NCBI RefSeq assembly: GCF_036169555.1
Contig: NZ_CP108032.1
Coordinates: forward strand, 5,270,001 to 5,334,000
DNA from: Streptomyces sp. NBC_00306
GTDB taxonomy: Bacteria > Actinomycetota > Actinomycetes > Streptomycetales > Streptomycetaceae
Length of the DNA stretch: 64,000 bases
Direction of reading: 5' to 3'
The notes below the pieces were generated by a model. It ran no database searches. It had not been told where the DNA came from and saw only the letters and a program-made list of their open reading frames with translations. Positions 9,738 to 18,113 of this stretch are shown here, in pieces (positions within the stretch are counted from its first letter, which is position 1; the number at the start of each line of letters is the position of its first letter). Made by a program: the position numbers and the translations under genes.

Positions 9738-10710
9738 GCCGCACTACGACGACGGGGGAGCGATCGCGTCGACGGGCGCGGGTGGCGCCACCGACCTGGC
9801 CATGAGCGAGGCCGAGACGCTGGAGAAGACACCGGGAGGCCCGCAGGGCACCGGCCCGTCCGGCAAACCGCGCAGCCTCTGGTCGGACGCCTGGCGCGAC
9901 CTGCGCCGCAATCCCGTCTTCATCATCTCCGCGCTGGTCATCCTGTTCCTGGTCGTCATCTCCATCTGGCCGTCGCTGATCGCCTCGGGCAACCCGCTCC
10001 AGTGCGACCTCGCCAAGGCGCAGGAGGGCTCCCAGCCGGGCCATCCCTTCGGCTTCAACGGCCAGGGCTGCGACGTCTACACCCGGACCGTCTACGGCGC
10101 CCGCGCGTCGGTCACCGTGGGCGTCTGCGCCACGCTCGGCGTCGCTCTGATCGGCTCCGTCCTCGGCGGGCTCGCCGGCTTCTTCGGCGGGGCGTCGGAC
10201 GCGATCCTGTCCCGCGTCACCGACATCTTCTTCGGCATCCCTGTCGTCCTCGGCGGACTCGTCCTGCTGTCCGTCGTCACCAGCACCACCGTGTGGCCGG
10301 TCGTCGGCTTCATGGTGCTGCTCGGCTGGCCGCAGCTCTCCCGCATCGCGCGCGGCTCGGTCATCACCGCGCGGCAGAACGACTACGTCCAGGCGGCGCG
10401 GGCGCTCGGGGCGTCCAACGCGCGGATGCTGCTGCGCCACATCGCGCCCAACGCCGTCGCACCCGTCATCGTGGTCGCCACCATCGCCCTCGGCACCTAC
10501 ATCTCCCTGGAGGCGACCCTCTCGTTCCTCGGCGTCGGCCTGAAACCGCCGACCGTCTCCTGGGGCATCGACATCTCGTCCGCCTCGCCCTACATCCGCA
10601 ACGCCCCGCACATGCTGCTCTGGCCGGCGGGCGCGCTGGCGATCACGGTGCTGGCGTTCATCATGCTCGGCGACGCGGTGCGCGACGCCCTCGACCCCAA
10701 GCTGCGCTGA
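9730..10710 (+). CDS. Peptide ABC transporter permease, OppC/DppC type
   Basis: Second permease of the second importer (326 aa). About 45 hydrophilic N-terminal residues, less conserved than the rest, precede SLWSDAWRDLRRNPVF and the membrane helices; the EAA loop (RQNDYVQAARALGAS) and the DALDPKLR ending match the paralogue at 2721. ATG 9730 overlaps the previous stop in the same ATGCCTGA arrangement, showing that the overlap itself was copied with the operon. Confidence 0.92.
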   Translation: MPEPHYDDGGAIASTGAGGATDLAMSEAETLEKTPGGPQGTGPSGKPRSLWSDAWRDLRRNPVFIISALVILFLVVISIWPSLIASGNPLQCDLAKAQEGSQPGHPFGFNGQGCDVYTRTVYGARASVTVGVCATLGVALIGSVLGGLAGFFGGASDAILSRVTDIFFGIPVVLGGLVLLSVVTSTTVWPVVGFMVLLGWPQLSRIARGSVITARQNDYVQAARALGASNARMLLRHIAPNAVAPVIVVATIALGTYISLEATLSFLGVGLKPPTVSWGIDISSASPYIRNAPHMLLWPAGALAITVLAFIMLGDAVRDALDPKLR

Positions 10711-10719
10711 GGAGCCGTC

Positions 10720-11721
10720 ATGACCGTCGAGACCCGGGCCGACGCGCCGCTGCTCGAAGTGCGCGACCTGCATGTGGAGTTCCACACCCGCGACGGTGTC
10801 GCCAGGGCCGTCAACGGCGTCGCCTTCACGGTCGCCGAGGGCGAGACGCTCGCCGTGCTCGGCGAGTCCGGCTCGGGGAAGTCCGTCACCGCACAGGCCG
10901 TCATGGGCATCCTGGACGTCCCTCCGGGAAAGATCACCGGCGGCGAGATCCTCTTCCGCGGACAGGACCTGCTGACGCTCAAGGAGGACGAGCGGCGGAA
11001 GATCCGCGGGGCCGGGATGGCCATGATCTTCCAGGACGCGCTCTCCTCGCTGAACCCGGTGCTCAGCGTCGGCGACCAGCTCGGCGAGATGTTCGTCGTG
11101 CACCGCGGGATGAAACGCAAAGAGGCCCGGGCGAAGGCCGTCGAACTGATGGAGCGGGTCGGCATCCCGGGGGCGAAGGAGCGGGTGGGTCAGTACCCGC
11201 ACCAGTTCTCCGGCGGTATGCGCCAGCGCATCATGATCGCCATGGCCCTGGCGCTCGAACCGGCCCTGATCATCGCCGACGAACCCACGACCGCGCTCGA
11301 TGTCACCGTCCAGGCCCAGGTGATGGACCTGCTGGCCACGCTCCAGAGCGAGCTCGCGATGGGACTCGTCCTGATCACCCACGACCTGGGGGTGGTGGCC
11401 GACGTCGCGGACAGGATCGCCGTGATGTACGCGGGCCGGATCGTCGAGACGGCCCCCGTCCACGACATCTACAAGGCTCCTGCCCACCCGTACACCAAGG
11501 GCCTGCTGGAGTCGATCCCGCGCCTGGACCAGAAGGGCCGTGAGCTGTACGCGATCAAGGGCCTGCCGCCGAACCTGATGGACATCCCGCCCGGCTGCGC
11601 CTTCAACCCGCGCTGTCCGATGGCGCGGGACATCTGCCGCAGGGACGTACCGCCGCTGTACGAGGTGTCACCGGAGCGCAGAAGCGCCTGCCACTTCTGG
11701 GAGGAGACTCTCCATGGCTGA
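10720..11721 (+). CDS. Peptide ABC transporter ATP-binding protein, OppD/DppD type
   Basis: ATPase subunit (333 aa) with Walker A GESGSGKS, FSGGMRQR signature, LIIADEPTTALD Walker B and the C-terminal oligopeptide domain with four Cys (GCAFNPRC, ICR, ACHF). It is shorter at the N-terminus than its paralogue at 3689. ATG 10720 has GAGGAG closely upstream, starting in the preceding stop. It overlaps the next ATPase gene by 8 nt. Acts on the cytoplasmic face with the permeases encoded upstream. Confidence 0.93.
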   Translation: MTVETRADAPLLEVRDLHVEFHTRDGVARAVNGVAFTVAEGETLAVLGESGSGKSVTAQAVMGILDVPPGKITGGEILFRGQDLLTLKEDERRKIRGAGMAMIFQDALSSLNPVLSVGDQLGEMFVVHRGMKRKEARAKAVELMERVGIPGAKERVGQYPHQFSGGMRQRIMIAMALALEPALIIADEPTTALDVTVQAQVMDLLATLQSELAMGLVLITHDLGVVADVADRIAVMYAGRIVETAPVHDIYKAPAHPYTKGLLESIPRLDQKGRELYAIKGLPPNLMDIPPGCAFNPRCPMARDICRRDVPPLYEVSPERRSACHFWEETLHG

Positions 11722-12739
11722 GCCGATCCTGGAGGTGCGTGACCTCGTCAAGCATTACCCGCTCACGCAGGGCGTCCTGTTCAAGAAGCAGGTGGGCGCG
11801 GTCAAGGCGGTCGACGGTGTCGATCTCGACCTGACGGCGGGCGAGACGCTCGGCATCGTGGGGGAGTCCGGCTGCGGGAAATCCACCCTCGCCAGGATGC
11901 TGGTCCATCTGGAACGGCCGACGGCCGGGGTGATCCGCTACCGCGGCGAGGACATCACCAAGCTGTCCGGGCGTGCGCTGAAGGCGGTGCGCCGGAACAT
12001 CCAGATGGTGTTCCAGGACCCGTACACCTCGCTCAACCCGCGGATGACGGTCGGCGACATCATCGGGGAGCCGTACGAGATCCACCCGGAGGTCGCGCCG
12101 AAGGGCGACCGGCGCCGCAAGGTGCAGGACCTGCTGGACGTCGTCGGGCTCAACCCCGAGTACATCAATCGCTATCCCCACCAGTTCTCCGGTGGCCAGC
12201 GGCAGCGGATCGGCATCGCGCGAGGGCTCGCCCTCCAGCCGGAGATCATCGTCGCCGACGAGCCCGTCTCCGCCCTCGACGTGTCCGTGCAGGCGCAGGT
12301 CATCAATCTGCTGGCCACGCTGCAGAGAGAGTTCAGCCTCAGCTATGTGTTCATCGCCCACGACCTCTCGATCGTCCGGCACATCTCGGACCGGGTCGGC
12401 GTGATGTACCTGGGGCGGGTGGTGGAGATCGGCAGGGACGAGGAGATCTACGACCACCCGACGCATCCGTACACCCAGGCCCTGCTGTCCGCGGTCCCGG
12501 TGCCGGACCCGGATGCGCGTGAGCACCGGGAGCGGATCATCCTCGGCGGTGACGTGCCCTCCCCGGCGAACATCCCGTCCGGCTGCCGCTTCCGCACGCG
12601 CTGCTGGAAGGCGCAGGAACGCTGCGCTCTGGAGGTCCCGCTGCTGGAGGTGCCGGCGGAGTTCCGCTCGGCCGAGGGGCCGGCGAGGCACCCGTCCGCG
12701 TGCCATTTCGCCGAGGAGAAGCACGTGGTGCCGTCCTGA
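11714..12739 (+). CDS. Peptide ABC transporter ATP-binding protein, OppF/DppF type
   Basis: Second ATPase of the second importer (341 aa): GESGCGKST, FSGGQRQR, DEPVSALD and the four-Cys C-terminal region (GCRFRTRCWKAQERC, ACHF). It lacks the acidic N-terminal extension of the paralogue at 4740. Last gene of the operon; only a small 5-bp hairpin (12747-12760, GAGA loop) follows, and the next 230 nt contain no gene. Confidence 0.93.
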   Translation: MAEPILEVRDLVKHYPLTQGVLFKKQVGAVKAVDGVDLDLTAGETLGIVGESGCGKSTLARMLVHLERPTAGVIRYRGEDITKLSGRALKAVRRNIQMVFQDPYTSLNPRMTVGDIIGEPYEIHPEVAPKGDRRRKVQDLLDVVGLNPEYINRYPHQFSGGQRQRIGIARGLALQPEIIVADEPVSALDVSVQAQVINLLATLQREFSLSYVFIAHDLSIVRHISDRVGVMYLGRVVEIGRDEEIYDHPTHPYTQALLSAVPVPDPDAREHRERIILGGDVPSPANIPSGCRFRTRCWKAQERCALEVPLLEVPAEFRSAEGPARHPSACHFAEEKHVVPS

Positions 12740-12976
12740 GCATGTCCCGGCGAGAGCCGGAACCGAGCGACATAAGTGGATGAATGCCCATCAAGTTCTT
12801 TAACATGCAGGCAACTTGACCGTCGCATCTCCGATATACGAACGGGCCAGGCTCGACAGCGTACGGCCGTGCGGGTGCCGTAGGCCGGCCGGGGTTCGCC
12901 ATGTGGCCCCGGCCGGTCGCAAGGGCCGCGCGTGGCGCCCTTGTTCACCTCTGCGTGCACATGCAGGATCGAATGC

Positions 12977-13930
12977 GTGACGCTTACGCGGGGGGCCAGG
13001 ATCACCGGAGCGGTGCTGTGCGCCGCGCTCGCGGTGATCGTGGGCGGATGGATCGTCCGTGACCTCGGCGTGCTCGACGACCCCCTCGGACTGTGGCGGT
13101 TCTGGACCGGAGGGGGGCACCGCGGTGCCCCTTCCGCCCGGCTCGCGACCACCCTCGAAACCCTGCTCCTGCTGGTTGTGTACGTGTGTGTCGGCGCGGC
13201 CGCGCTGCGTCCGCATGCCGGCGCGGCGGCCCCGGCCGTCGCCGGGATCGTCACGCTCGCCCTGTGGATCCCGGGGCTGTGGGTCCTCAGCTCCTCCTGG
13301 ATGGACCTGCGCGCCACGGGCGATCTGCGCACGCGCGCCCTGTACTGCGTCTTCGCGGCGACGGGACTCGGCGTCGGGCTGCTGATCGTGGCGGCGGCGG
13401 GCCGGCAGGTGCCCTCGCTGCCGCTGCGGCCGCAGCGGGGATCGGGACTGCTGGCCGCCGTGCTGCTGGGTGCGTCCGCGGTGGTGCTCGCGGGCTGGGA
13501 GATCCGCGCGGCCGCCCGGTCCGGCGGCGGAACCTATCTCGACCGCTTCACCGGCAGTAAATCTGTCATGCTCCCGCCACTCGGGACGCCTCCCGGCTGG
13601 CTGGCGGCGGTGACCGCACTCCTGGCCGTGGTGGCGGGCAGTGCCGCGCTGAGCCAGGCGGCCTTCGCCCGGCCGCTCGGGCTGGTGTCCGCGCTCCTGA
13701 TCCTCGGCCAGGGTGCGCGTGGCGTCGACGCCGCCGTACGGGGCGACCTCGTGCCCCGGCTGGGGGAGTTGTCCGGCCTCGACCAACTGCTGGTGCTGTC
13801 CTGGCTGTTCCAGGCGGCGGCGGGAGTGCTTCTGCTGGTGGTGCTCGCCCGCCGGGAGCCCGTGGCGCAGCCGGTCTACGGCTGGGCGCCCGGCCCGCCA
13901 CCGCCGTCGAGACGCCCGCCGGGCTGGTGA
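12977..13930 (+). CDS. Multipass membrane protein of unknown function
   Basis: A 317-aa protein with about eight hydrophobic segments, for example ITGAVLCAALAVIVGGWIV near the start and QAAAGVLLLVVLARR near the end. A short Pro-rich tail (PPPPSRRPPGW) follows. I do not recognise a family. GTG 12977 is chosen as the start just before the first helix; there is no convincing ribosome site, and the frame could begin upstream at 12932. It faces the S9 peptidase gene across a 24-nt gap. Confidence 0.7.
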   Translation: MTLTRGARITGAVLCAALAVIVGGWIVRDLGVLDDPLGLWRFWTGGGHRGAPSARLATTLETLLLLVVYVCVGAAALRPHAGAAAPAVAGIVTLALWIPGLWVLSSSWMDLRATGDLRTRALYCVFAATGLGVGLLIVAAAGRQVPSLPLRPQRGSGLLAAVLLGASAVVLAGWEIRAAARSGGGTYLDRFTGSKSVMLPPLGTPPGWLAAVTALLAVVAGSAALSQAAFARPLGLVSALLILGQGARGVDAAVRGDLVPRLGELSGLDQLLVLSWLFQAAAGVLLLVVLARREPVAQPVYGWAPGPPPPSRRPPGW

Positions 13931-13954
13931 GGCGGCCGGGGGAGCGCGTCTTCG

Positions 13955-16090
13955 CTACCGCATTCCCAGTGACCTCTTCAGGAAGTCCACCTGGAGAAGC
14001 AGCAGGTTCTCCGCGATCTGCTCCTGCGGGGTCATGTGCGTCACCCCGGTCAGCGGCAGCACCTCATGTGGCCTGCCCGCCGCCAGCAGGGCGGACGACA
14101 GACGCAGCGTGTGTGCCACCACCACATTGTCGTCCACCAGCCCATGGATGATCATCAGCGGCCTCGCCGGGTTCTCCAGTGCGGTCAAACCGTCCTTCGT
14201 CACCAGTGAGTTCGCCGCGTAGACCTCCGGCCGCTCGGCCGGATCGCCGAGATACCGCTCCGTGTAGTGGGTGTCGTACAGCTGCATGTCACTCACCGGA
14301 GCCCCCGCCACCGCCGCGTGGAAGACATCCGGCCGTCGCAGCACGGCGAGCGCCGCCAGATAGCCGCCGTACGACCAGCCCCGGATGCCCACCCGCTCCA
14401 GGTCGAGCGAAAAGGACGAGGCGAGTCCGTGCAGGGCCTCGATCTGATCCTCCAGCGTCAGCGGGAAGTTGTCCTTGATCGCCTTCTCCCAGCCGGGGGA
14501 GCGGCCCGGCGATCCCCGCCCGTCCGCGACGATCACCGCGAAGCCCTGGTCCGCGAACCACTGCGAGGTGAGATAGGGGTTGTGCGCGGCGAACACCCGC
14601 TGTCCGTGCGGCCCTCCGTACGGGTCCATCAGCACCGGAAGCGGTCCGTCCGACTCCTGGTACGCGGTCGGCAGCAGGACGGCGCATGGAATCCTCCGTG
14701 CGCCCGCCTCGCACAGCCGCGGGTGCGCGGTGAGCACCGGTTGCTCGGCGTGCGACGCCACGGTGGCGACCGGCTTGCCCTCCCGCAGCACCTGGACCGT
14801 CGTCCCGGGGGCATCCGGACGGGACGAGGCGAGCACCGTCACCGGACCCGAGCGCACGGCCGAGTGCACCCCCGCGCCCTCCGAGATCCGCTCCGTACCG
14901 AGCTCGTTGACCCGGTAGACATGGATCTCGCCGATCTCCGGGTCCGCGGCGTCCTCGCCGGCCACCGCGGAGACCAGGACGTCGTTCTCGCCGATGTCGA
15001 GGACGGCCCGCAGCTGGAGCCCGGCCCCGGTCAGGGTCCGGTCGCCGACCGCCAGCACACGTGCGCCGCCCTCGTCCGCGATGCGTACGAGCCGCCCGTC
15101 CGGCGCCCAGGCGGGGACGCCGGGGAAGAGATCCAGCCATACCGGGTCCTCGTCCACGTGCACCGTTCGGGTGGTGCCGCTCTCCGTGTCCACCGCCAGA
15201 TGTACTTGTGTGCGCTGGTCGCGCGACTGGACGAGCATCAGCGGTGCGCCCGCGTCCGACCAGTGGACCCGTGCCAGATAGGGGTAGCGCGCTCGGTCCC
15301 ACGTCACCTCCGTGCGCTCCCCCTGCAGCGTGACGAGGAACAGGCGGACTTCGGCGTTGGGCGTACCGGCCGCGGGATAGGCCACCTGCGCCGGCTCCCG
15401 GTCCGGATGCGCCGGATCGGAGATCCACCAGCGCCGCACATCGCGCTCGTCCACGCGCGCGACGAGCAGCCGGTCCGACTCCGGTGACCACCAGAAACCG
15501 CGCAGCCGGTCCATCTCCTCGGCCGCGATGAACTCCGCGAGGCCGTACGTGATGTCCTCGTCCTCCGGCTCGGCGAGCGCCCGGTCGTCCTCGCCCTCGG
15601 CGCCGGTCACCCGCAACGCGCCCTGGGCCGCGTAGGCGATCCAGCGCCCGTCGGGGGACGGGCGCGGGTCGATCACCGGTCCGGGTACGGGCAGTTCACG
15701 CGCGGTCCCGGCGCGCAGCTCGGCCGTGTGGAGCCGGCCGGAGAGCGTGAAGGCCGCCAACTCGACCGCACGGTCCACCGCGTAGGCGACGATCCCCGCC
15801 GATCCCTCACGGCTGCGCTCGCGCCGTGCGCGCTCCTCGGGGGACAGCTTCTCGTCCGCCCCGCCGAGCAGCGCGGCCGCATCGGCGGCCACCCGTTCCT
15901 GCGGCCGTCCGGCCTCCGAATCGAGATCCAGCACCCACAGCCGGCCGGCGCGGTCGGTGCCGGACGAAGACCTGATGAACACCACGCGGGATCCGTCGGG
16001 AGACACCGTGAAGGCGCGCGGTGCGCCGAGCGTGAAGCGCTGGGTCCTGGCGTACTGGCGCGGGAAGGAGAGCTGTTGCCTCGTGGTCAT
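13955..16090 (-). CDS. S9 family peptidase (prolyl oligopeptidase / DPP IV type)
   Basis: Serine peptidase of 711 aa: an N-terminal beta-propeller (DPP IV_N-like; FTVSPDGSRVVFIR, DGRWIAYAAQGALRVTGAEG) and a C-terminal alpha/beta-hydrolase domain. The catalytic Ser is in GIRGWSYGGY, Asp in IIHGLVDDNV and His in GVTHMTP. No signal peptide is seen, so it is probably cytoplasmic and may trim peptides brought in by the neighbouring importers (inference). ATG 16090 is preferred over GTG 16135 because a -10 hexamer TAGGTT lies 7 nt upstream with no ribosome site, a leaderless arrangement. Confidence 0.88.
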   Translation of the reverse strand: MTTRQQLSFPRQYARTQRFTLGAPRAFTVSPDGSRVVFIRSSSGTDRAGRLWVLDLDSEAGRPQERVAADAAALLGGADEKLSPEERARRERSREGSAGIVAYAVDRAVELAAFTLSGRLHTAELRAGTARELPVPGPVIDPRPSPDGRWIAYAAQGALRVTGAEGEDDRALAEPEDEDITYGLAEFIAAEEMDRLRGFWWSPESDRLLVARVDERDVRRWWISDPAHPDREPAQVAYPAAGTPNAEVRLFLVTLQGERTEVTWDRARYPYLARVHWSDAGAPLMLVQSRDQRTQVHLAVDTESGTTRTVHVDEDPVWLDLFPGVPAWAPDGRLVRIADEGGARVLAVGDRTLTGAGLQLRAVLDIGENDVLVSAVAGEDAADPEIGEIHVYRVNELGTERISEGAGVHSAVRSGPVTVLASSRPDAPGTTVQVLREGKPVATVASHAEQPVLTAHPRLCEAGARRIPCAVLLPTAYQESDGPLPVLMDPYGGPHGQRVFAAHNPYLTSQWFADQGFAVIVADGRGSPGRSPGWEKAIKDNFPLTLEDQIEALHGLASSFSLDLERVGIRGWSYGGYLAALAVLRRPDVFHAAVAGAPVSDMQLYDTHYTERYLGDPAERPEVYAANSLVTKDGLTALENPARPLMIIHGLVDDNVVVAHTLRLSSALLAAGRPHEVLPLTGVTHMTPQEQIAENLLLLQVDFLKRSLGMR

Positions 16091-16097
16091 GCGACCG

Positions 16098-16103
16098 AAC
16101 CTA
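16098..16103 (-). promoter_or_regulatory. -10 hexamer of leaderless S9 peptidase message
   Basis: TAGGTT on the minus strand, 7 nt before ATG 16090; no Shine-Dalgarno. Transcription would start at or next to the start codon. Confidence 0.55.
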
Positions 16104-16150
16104 GCGTTCGTGCGCCCCCGCGTGCTGCCGTGCACCGATCGATGCGTTGG

Positions 16151-16171
16151 TACGGATAGTTATGATCCGTA
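16151..16171. repeat. Inverted repeat in divergent promoter region
   Basis: TACGGAT and ATCCGTA flank a 7-nt centre that contains a good -10-like TATGAT (16161-16166, plus strand). It lies about 76 nt upstream of the small membrane protein gene and 60 nt upstream of the divergent peptidase gene. A regulator-binding site is possible. Confidence 0.35.
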
Positions 16172-16246
16172 GCGCGAGGTGGGTATGACCCCCCTGGCAC
16201 ATGCAACCTGCCCGTCCCGACCGAATATCTGTGGAGGTGAACCGCC

Positions 16247-16441
16247 GTGGCACTCTCGATTTCGGCGGTGGTGCTGCTGGCGATCGTCGTCTTCCTGCTG
16301 GTCCGGAAGTCCGGGCTCAAGGGTGGGCATGCGGCGGTCTGCGTGTTGCTCGGGTTCTATCTCGCAAGCTCGTCCATCGCCCCCACCATCAACGAACTGA
16401 CCACGAACGTGGCGGGGATGATCGGCGGTATCAAGTTCTAG
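16247..16441 (+). CDS. Small hydrophobic membrane protein, 64 aa
   Basis: GTG start with TGGAGGTGA at 16232-16239. The 64-aa product has two hydrophobic segments: residues 3-19 (LSISAVVLLAIVVFLLV) and about 28-45, followed by a short polar tail. I recall similar short proteins in Streptomyces but know no function. It stands between the peptidase and mshB. Downstream (16458-16498) a 13-bp direct repeat and a GATCACC/GGTGGTC hairpin may end the transcript. Confidence 0.75.
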   Translation: MALSISAVVLLAIVVFLLVRKSGLKGGHAAVCVLLGFYLASSSIAPTINELTTNVAGMIGGIKF

Positions 16442-16457
16442 GGATCGCGGTACCACG

Positions 16458-16498
16458 TTCCAGGGATCACCTTCCGGTGGTCGCCTTCCAGGGATCAC
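16458..16498. repeat. 13-bp direct repeat, period 28
   Basis: TTCCAGGGATCAC occurs at 16458-16470 and 16486-16498, with a partial third copy upstream. It lies in the 139-nt gap before mshB. No function assigned. Confidence 0.5.
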
Positions 16499-16567
16499 GT
16501 GCCAGAGCCTGATCCGGACGACGGGCCCGGGTCGCGCCCACGGACCCCGGGGCCGCACCCGGCCTCG

Positions 16568-16573
16568 TAGTCT
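16568..16573 (+). promoter_or_regulatory. -10 hexamer of leaderless mshB message
   Basis: TAGTCT, 7 nt before ATG 16581, without a ribosome-binding site. Confidence 0.55.
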
Positions 16574-16580
16574 GTCCCGT

Positions 16581-17471
16581 ATGAAGGATCTTCCCGCCCG
16601 TCGTCTTCTCCTGGTGCACGCGCACCCGGACGACGAGTCGATCAACAACGGCGCGACGATGGCCCTGTACGCGGCCGCCGGCGCCCAGGTCACCCTGGTG
16701 ACCTGCACCCTCGGGGAAGAAGGCGAGGTCATTCCGGCCGACCTCGCCCACCTCGGACCCGACCGCGAGGACCGTCTCGGCGCCCATCGCATCGGCGAGC
16801 TCGCCGCGGCGATGAAGGAGCTCGGCGTCCTTGACCACCGCTTCCTCGGCGGCCCCGGCCGCTTCCGGGACTCCGGGATGATGGGCCTCCCGCAGAACCG
16901 CCGCGAGGGCGCCTTCTGGAACACCCCCGTCGACGACGCGGCGTTGTACCTCGTCGACATCATCCGTTCGGTGCGCCCCCAGGTCCTGGTGACCTATGAC
17001 CCGAACGGGGGTTACGGGCACCCCGACCACATCCAGGCTCACCGCGTCGCCATGCGCGCCGCCGAACTCGCCGGCGAGCGGGCCTTCCGGCGCGACCTCG
17101 GCGACGCGCACACCGTCTCCAAGATCTACTGGAACCGGGTGCCGCGGTCCGTCGCCGAGGAAGGCTTCGCCCGCCTACGGGCCGCGAGCGGAACGGACTT
17201 CCCCGGCATCGCCGAGATCGACGACATTCCGGGCGTGGTCGACGATTCCGAGATCACCACGGAGATCGACGGCACGGCCCACGCGGAACGGAAGGCGGCG
17301 GCCATGCGCGCCCACGCCACCCAAATCGTCGTGGACGGCCCCTTCTTCGCACTCTCCAACGATCTGGGACAACCGATCTTCGCCACCGAGTACTACCAGT
17401 TGGTGCAGGGCGCATCGGGCGCGCCGTCCGGCGAGCGCGAGCACGACCTCTTCGCGGGAGTGAGCACATGA
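16581..17471 (+). CDS. mshB: N-acetyl-1-D-myo-inositol-2-amino-2-deoxy-alpha-D-glucopyranoside deacetylase (MshB)
   Basis: Zinc deacetylase of mycothiol biosynthesis: removes the acetyl group from GlcNAc-inositol to give the substrate of MshC. The 296-aa product has the PIG-L/LmbE fold with the metal-binding motif HAHPDDES near residue 13 and the second metal His in GYGHPDHIQAHR. TCTLGEEGEV and GPGRFRDSGM are typical of MshB. ATG 16581 follows a -10 hexamer by 7 nt (leaderless). It overlaps the next gene by 4 nt (ATGA). Length and motifs are normal for the family. Confidence 0.95.
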   Translation: MKDLPARRLLLVHAHPDDESINNGATMALYAAAGAQVTLVTCTLGEEGEVIPADLAHLGPDREDRLGAHRIGELAAAMKELGVLDHRFLGGPGRFRDSGMMGLPQNRREGAFWNTPVDDAALYLVDIIRSVRPQVLVTYDPNGGYGHPDHIQAHRVAMRAAELAGERAFRRDLGDAHTVSKIYWNRVPRSVAEEGFARLRAASGTDFPGIAEIDDIPGVVDDSEITTEIDGTAHAERKAAAMRAHATQIVVDGPFFALSNDLGQPIFATEYYQLVQGASGAPSGEREHDLFAGVST

Positions 17472-17878
17472 GCCAGGACCACACGCCAGGCCTCTGGTTC
17501 GCGGGGCCGGTGAAGCCCGGACGCATCGCCGCGTACCTCGGTCTCGCCGTCCTCGGCGCCGTCGTCGGCGCGGCGGGTTCGCTGGTCCAAGGGGCCTGGT
17601 TCCCGGGCGGGTTGCTGCTGTCGCTGGCCGGCTCGGCCGGTCTGTTCTACGGCGCTCTGCGGGCCACGGGCACCCAGCTCGGCGCGGTCGCGCCGGCCGC
17701 CGGCTGGCTGGCCGCCATCGTGCTGCTGAGCATCGGACGGCCGGAGGGCGACGGGATGTTCTCCGCGGGGATCGGGCCGCTCGTCTACATGCTCGGTGGT
17801 CTGGCGGCGGCTGTGATGTGTGCCACCATGTCGCGTCCCGTGCAACCGGGCGGCACCACCGGCCGACTTGGCAGATAA
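17468..17878 (+). CDS. DUF6113-like membrane protein
   Basis: A 136-aa membrane protein with four hydrophobic segments (about residues 20-38, 44-60, 68-85 and 97-117), translationally coupled to mshB through an ATGA overlap. In Streptomyces a DUF6113 protein commonly follows mshB; that assignment is from memory. A role linked to mycothiol is only suggested by the coupling. Confidence 0.8.
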   Translation: MSQDHTPGLWFAGPVKPGRIAAYLGLAVLGAVVGAAGSLVQGAWFPGGLLLSLAGSAGLFYGALRATGTQLGAVAPAAGWLAAIVLLSIGRPEGDGMFSAGIGPLVYMLGGLAAAVMCATMSRPVQPGGTTGRLGR

Positions 17879-18113
17879 AGGACGCTCGGCACCCCCGGCA
17901 GGCAGCCGGTTCCCGGGACCCCTAGGGTGGGTCGCCGCGGAGGGTGGCAGGCCGCAGGACCGACCGTGCGCGCACGGTCTGCGGAATGATGCTTTCCACA
18001 GTCACGGGGCGTGTGTCCGCGGCGGCCAGTATGGTGGTGCGCGCCGCCGAGCCGCCCACAGCAGTAGCTATCCAGTAAGAAACGGGCGGCGGAGCCAACC
18101 GGGAGAACCTGCT

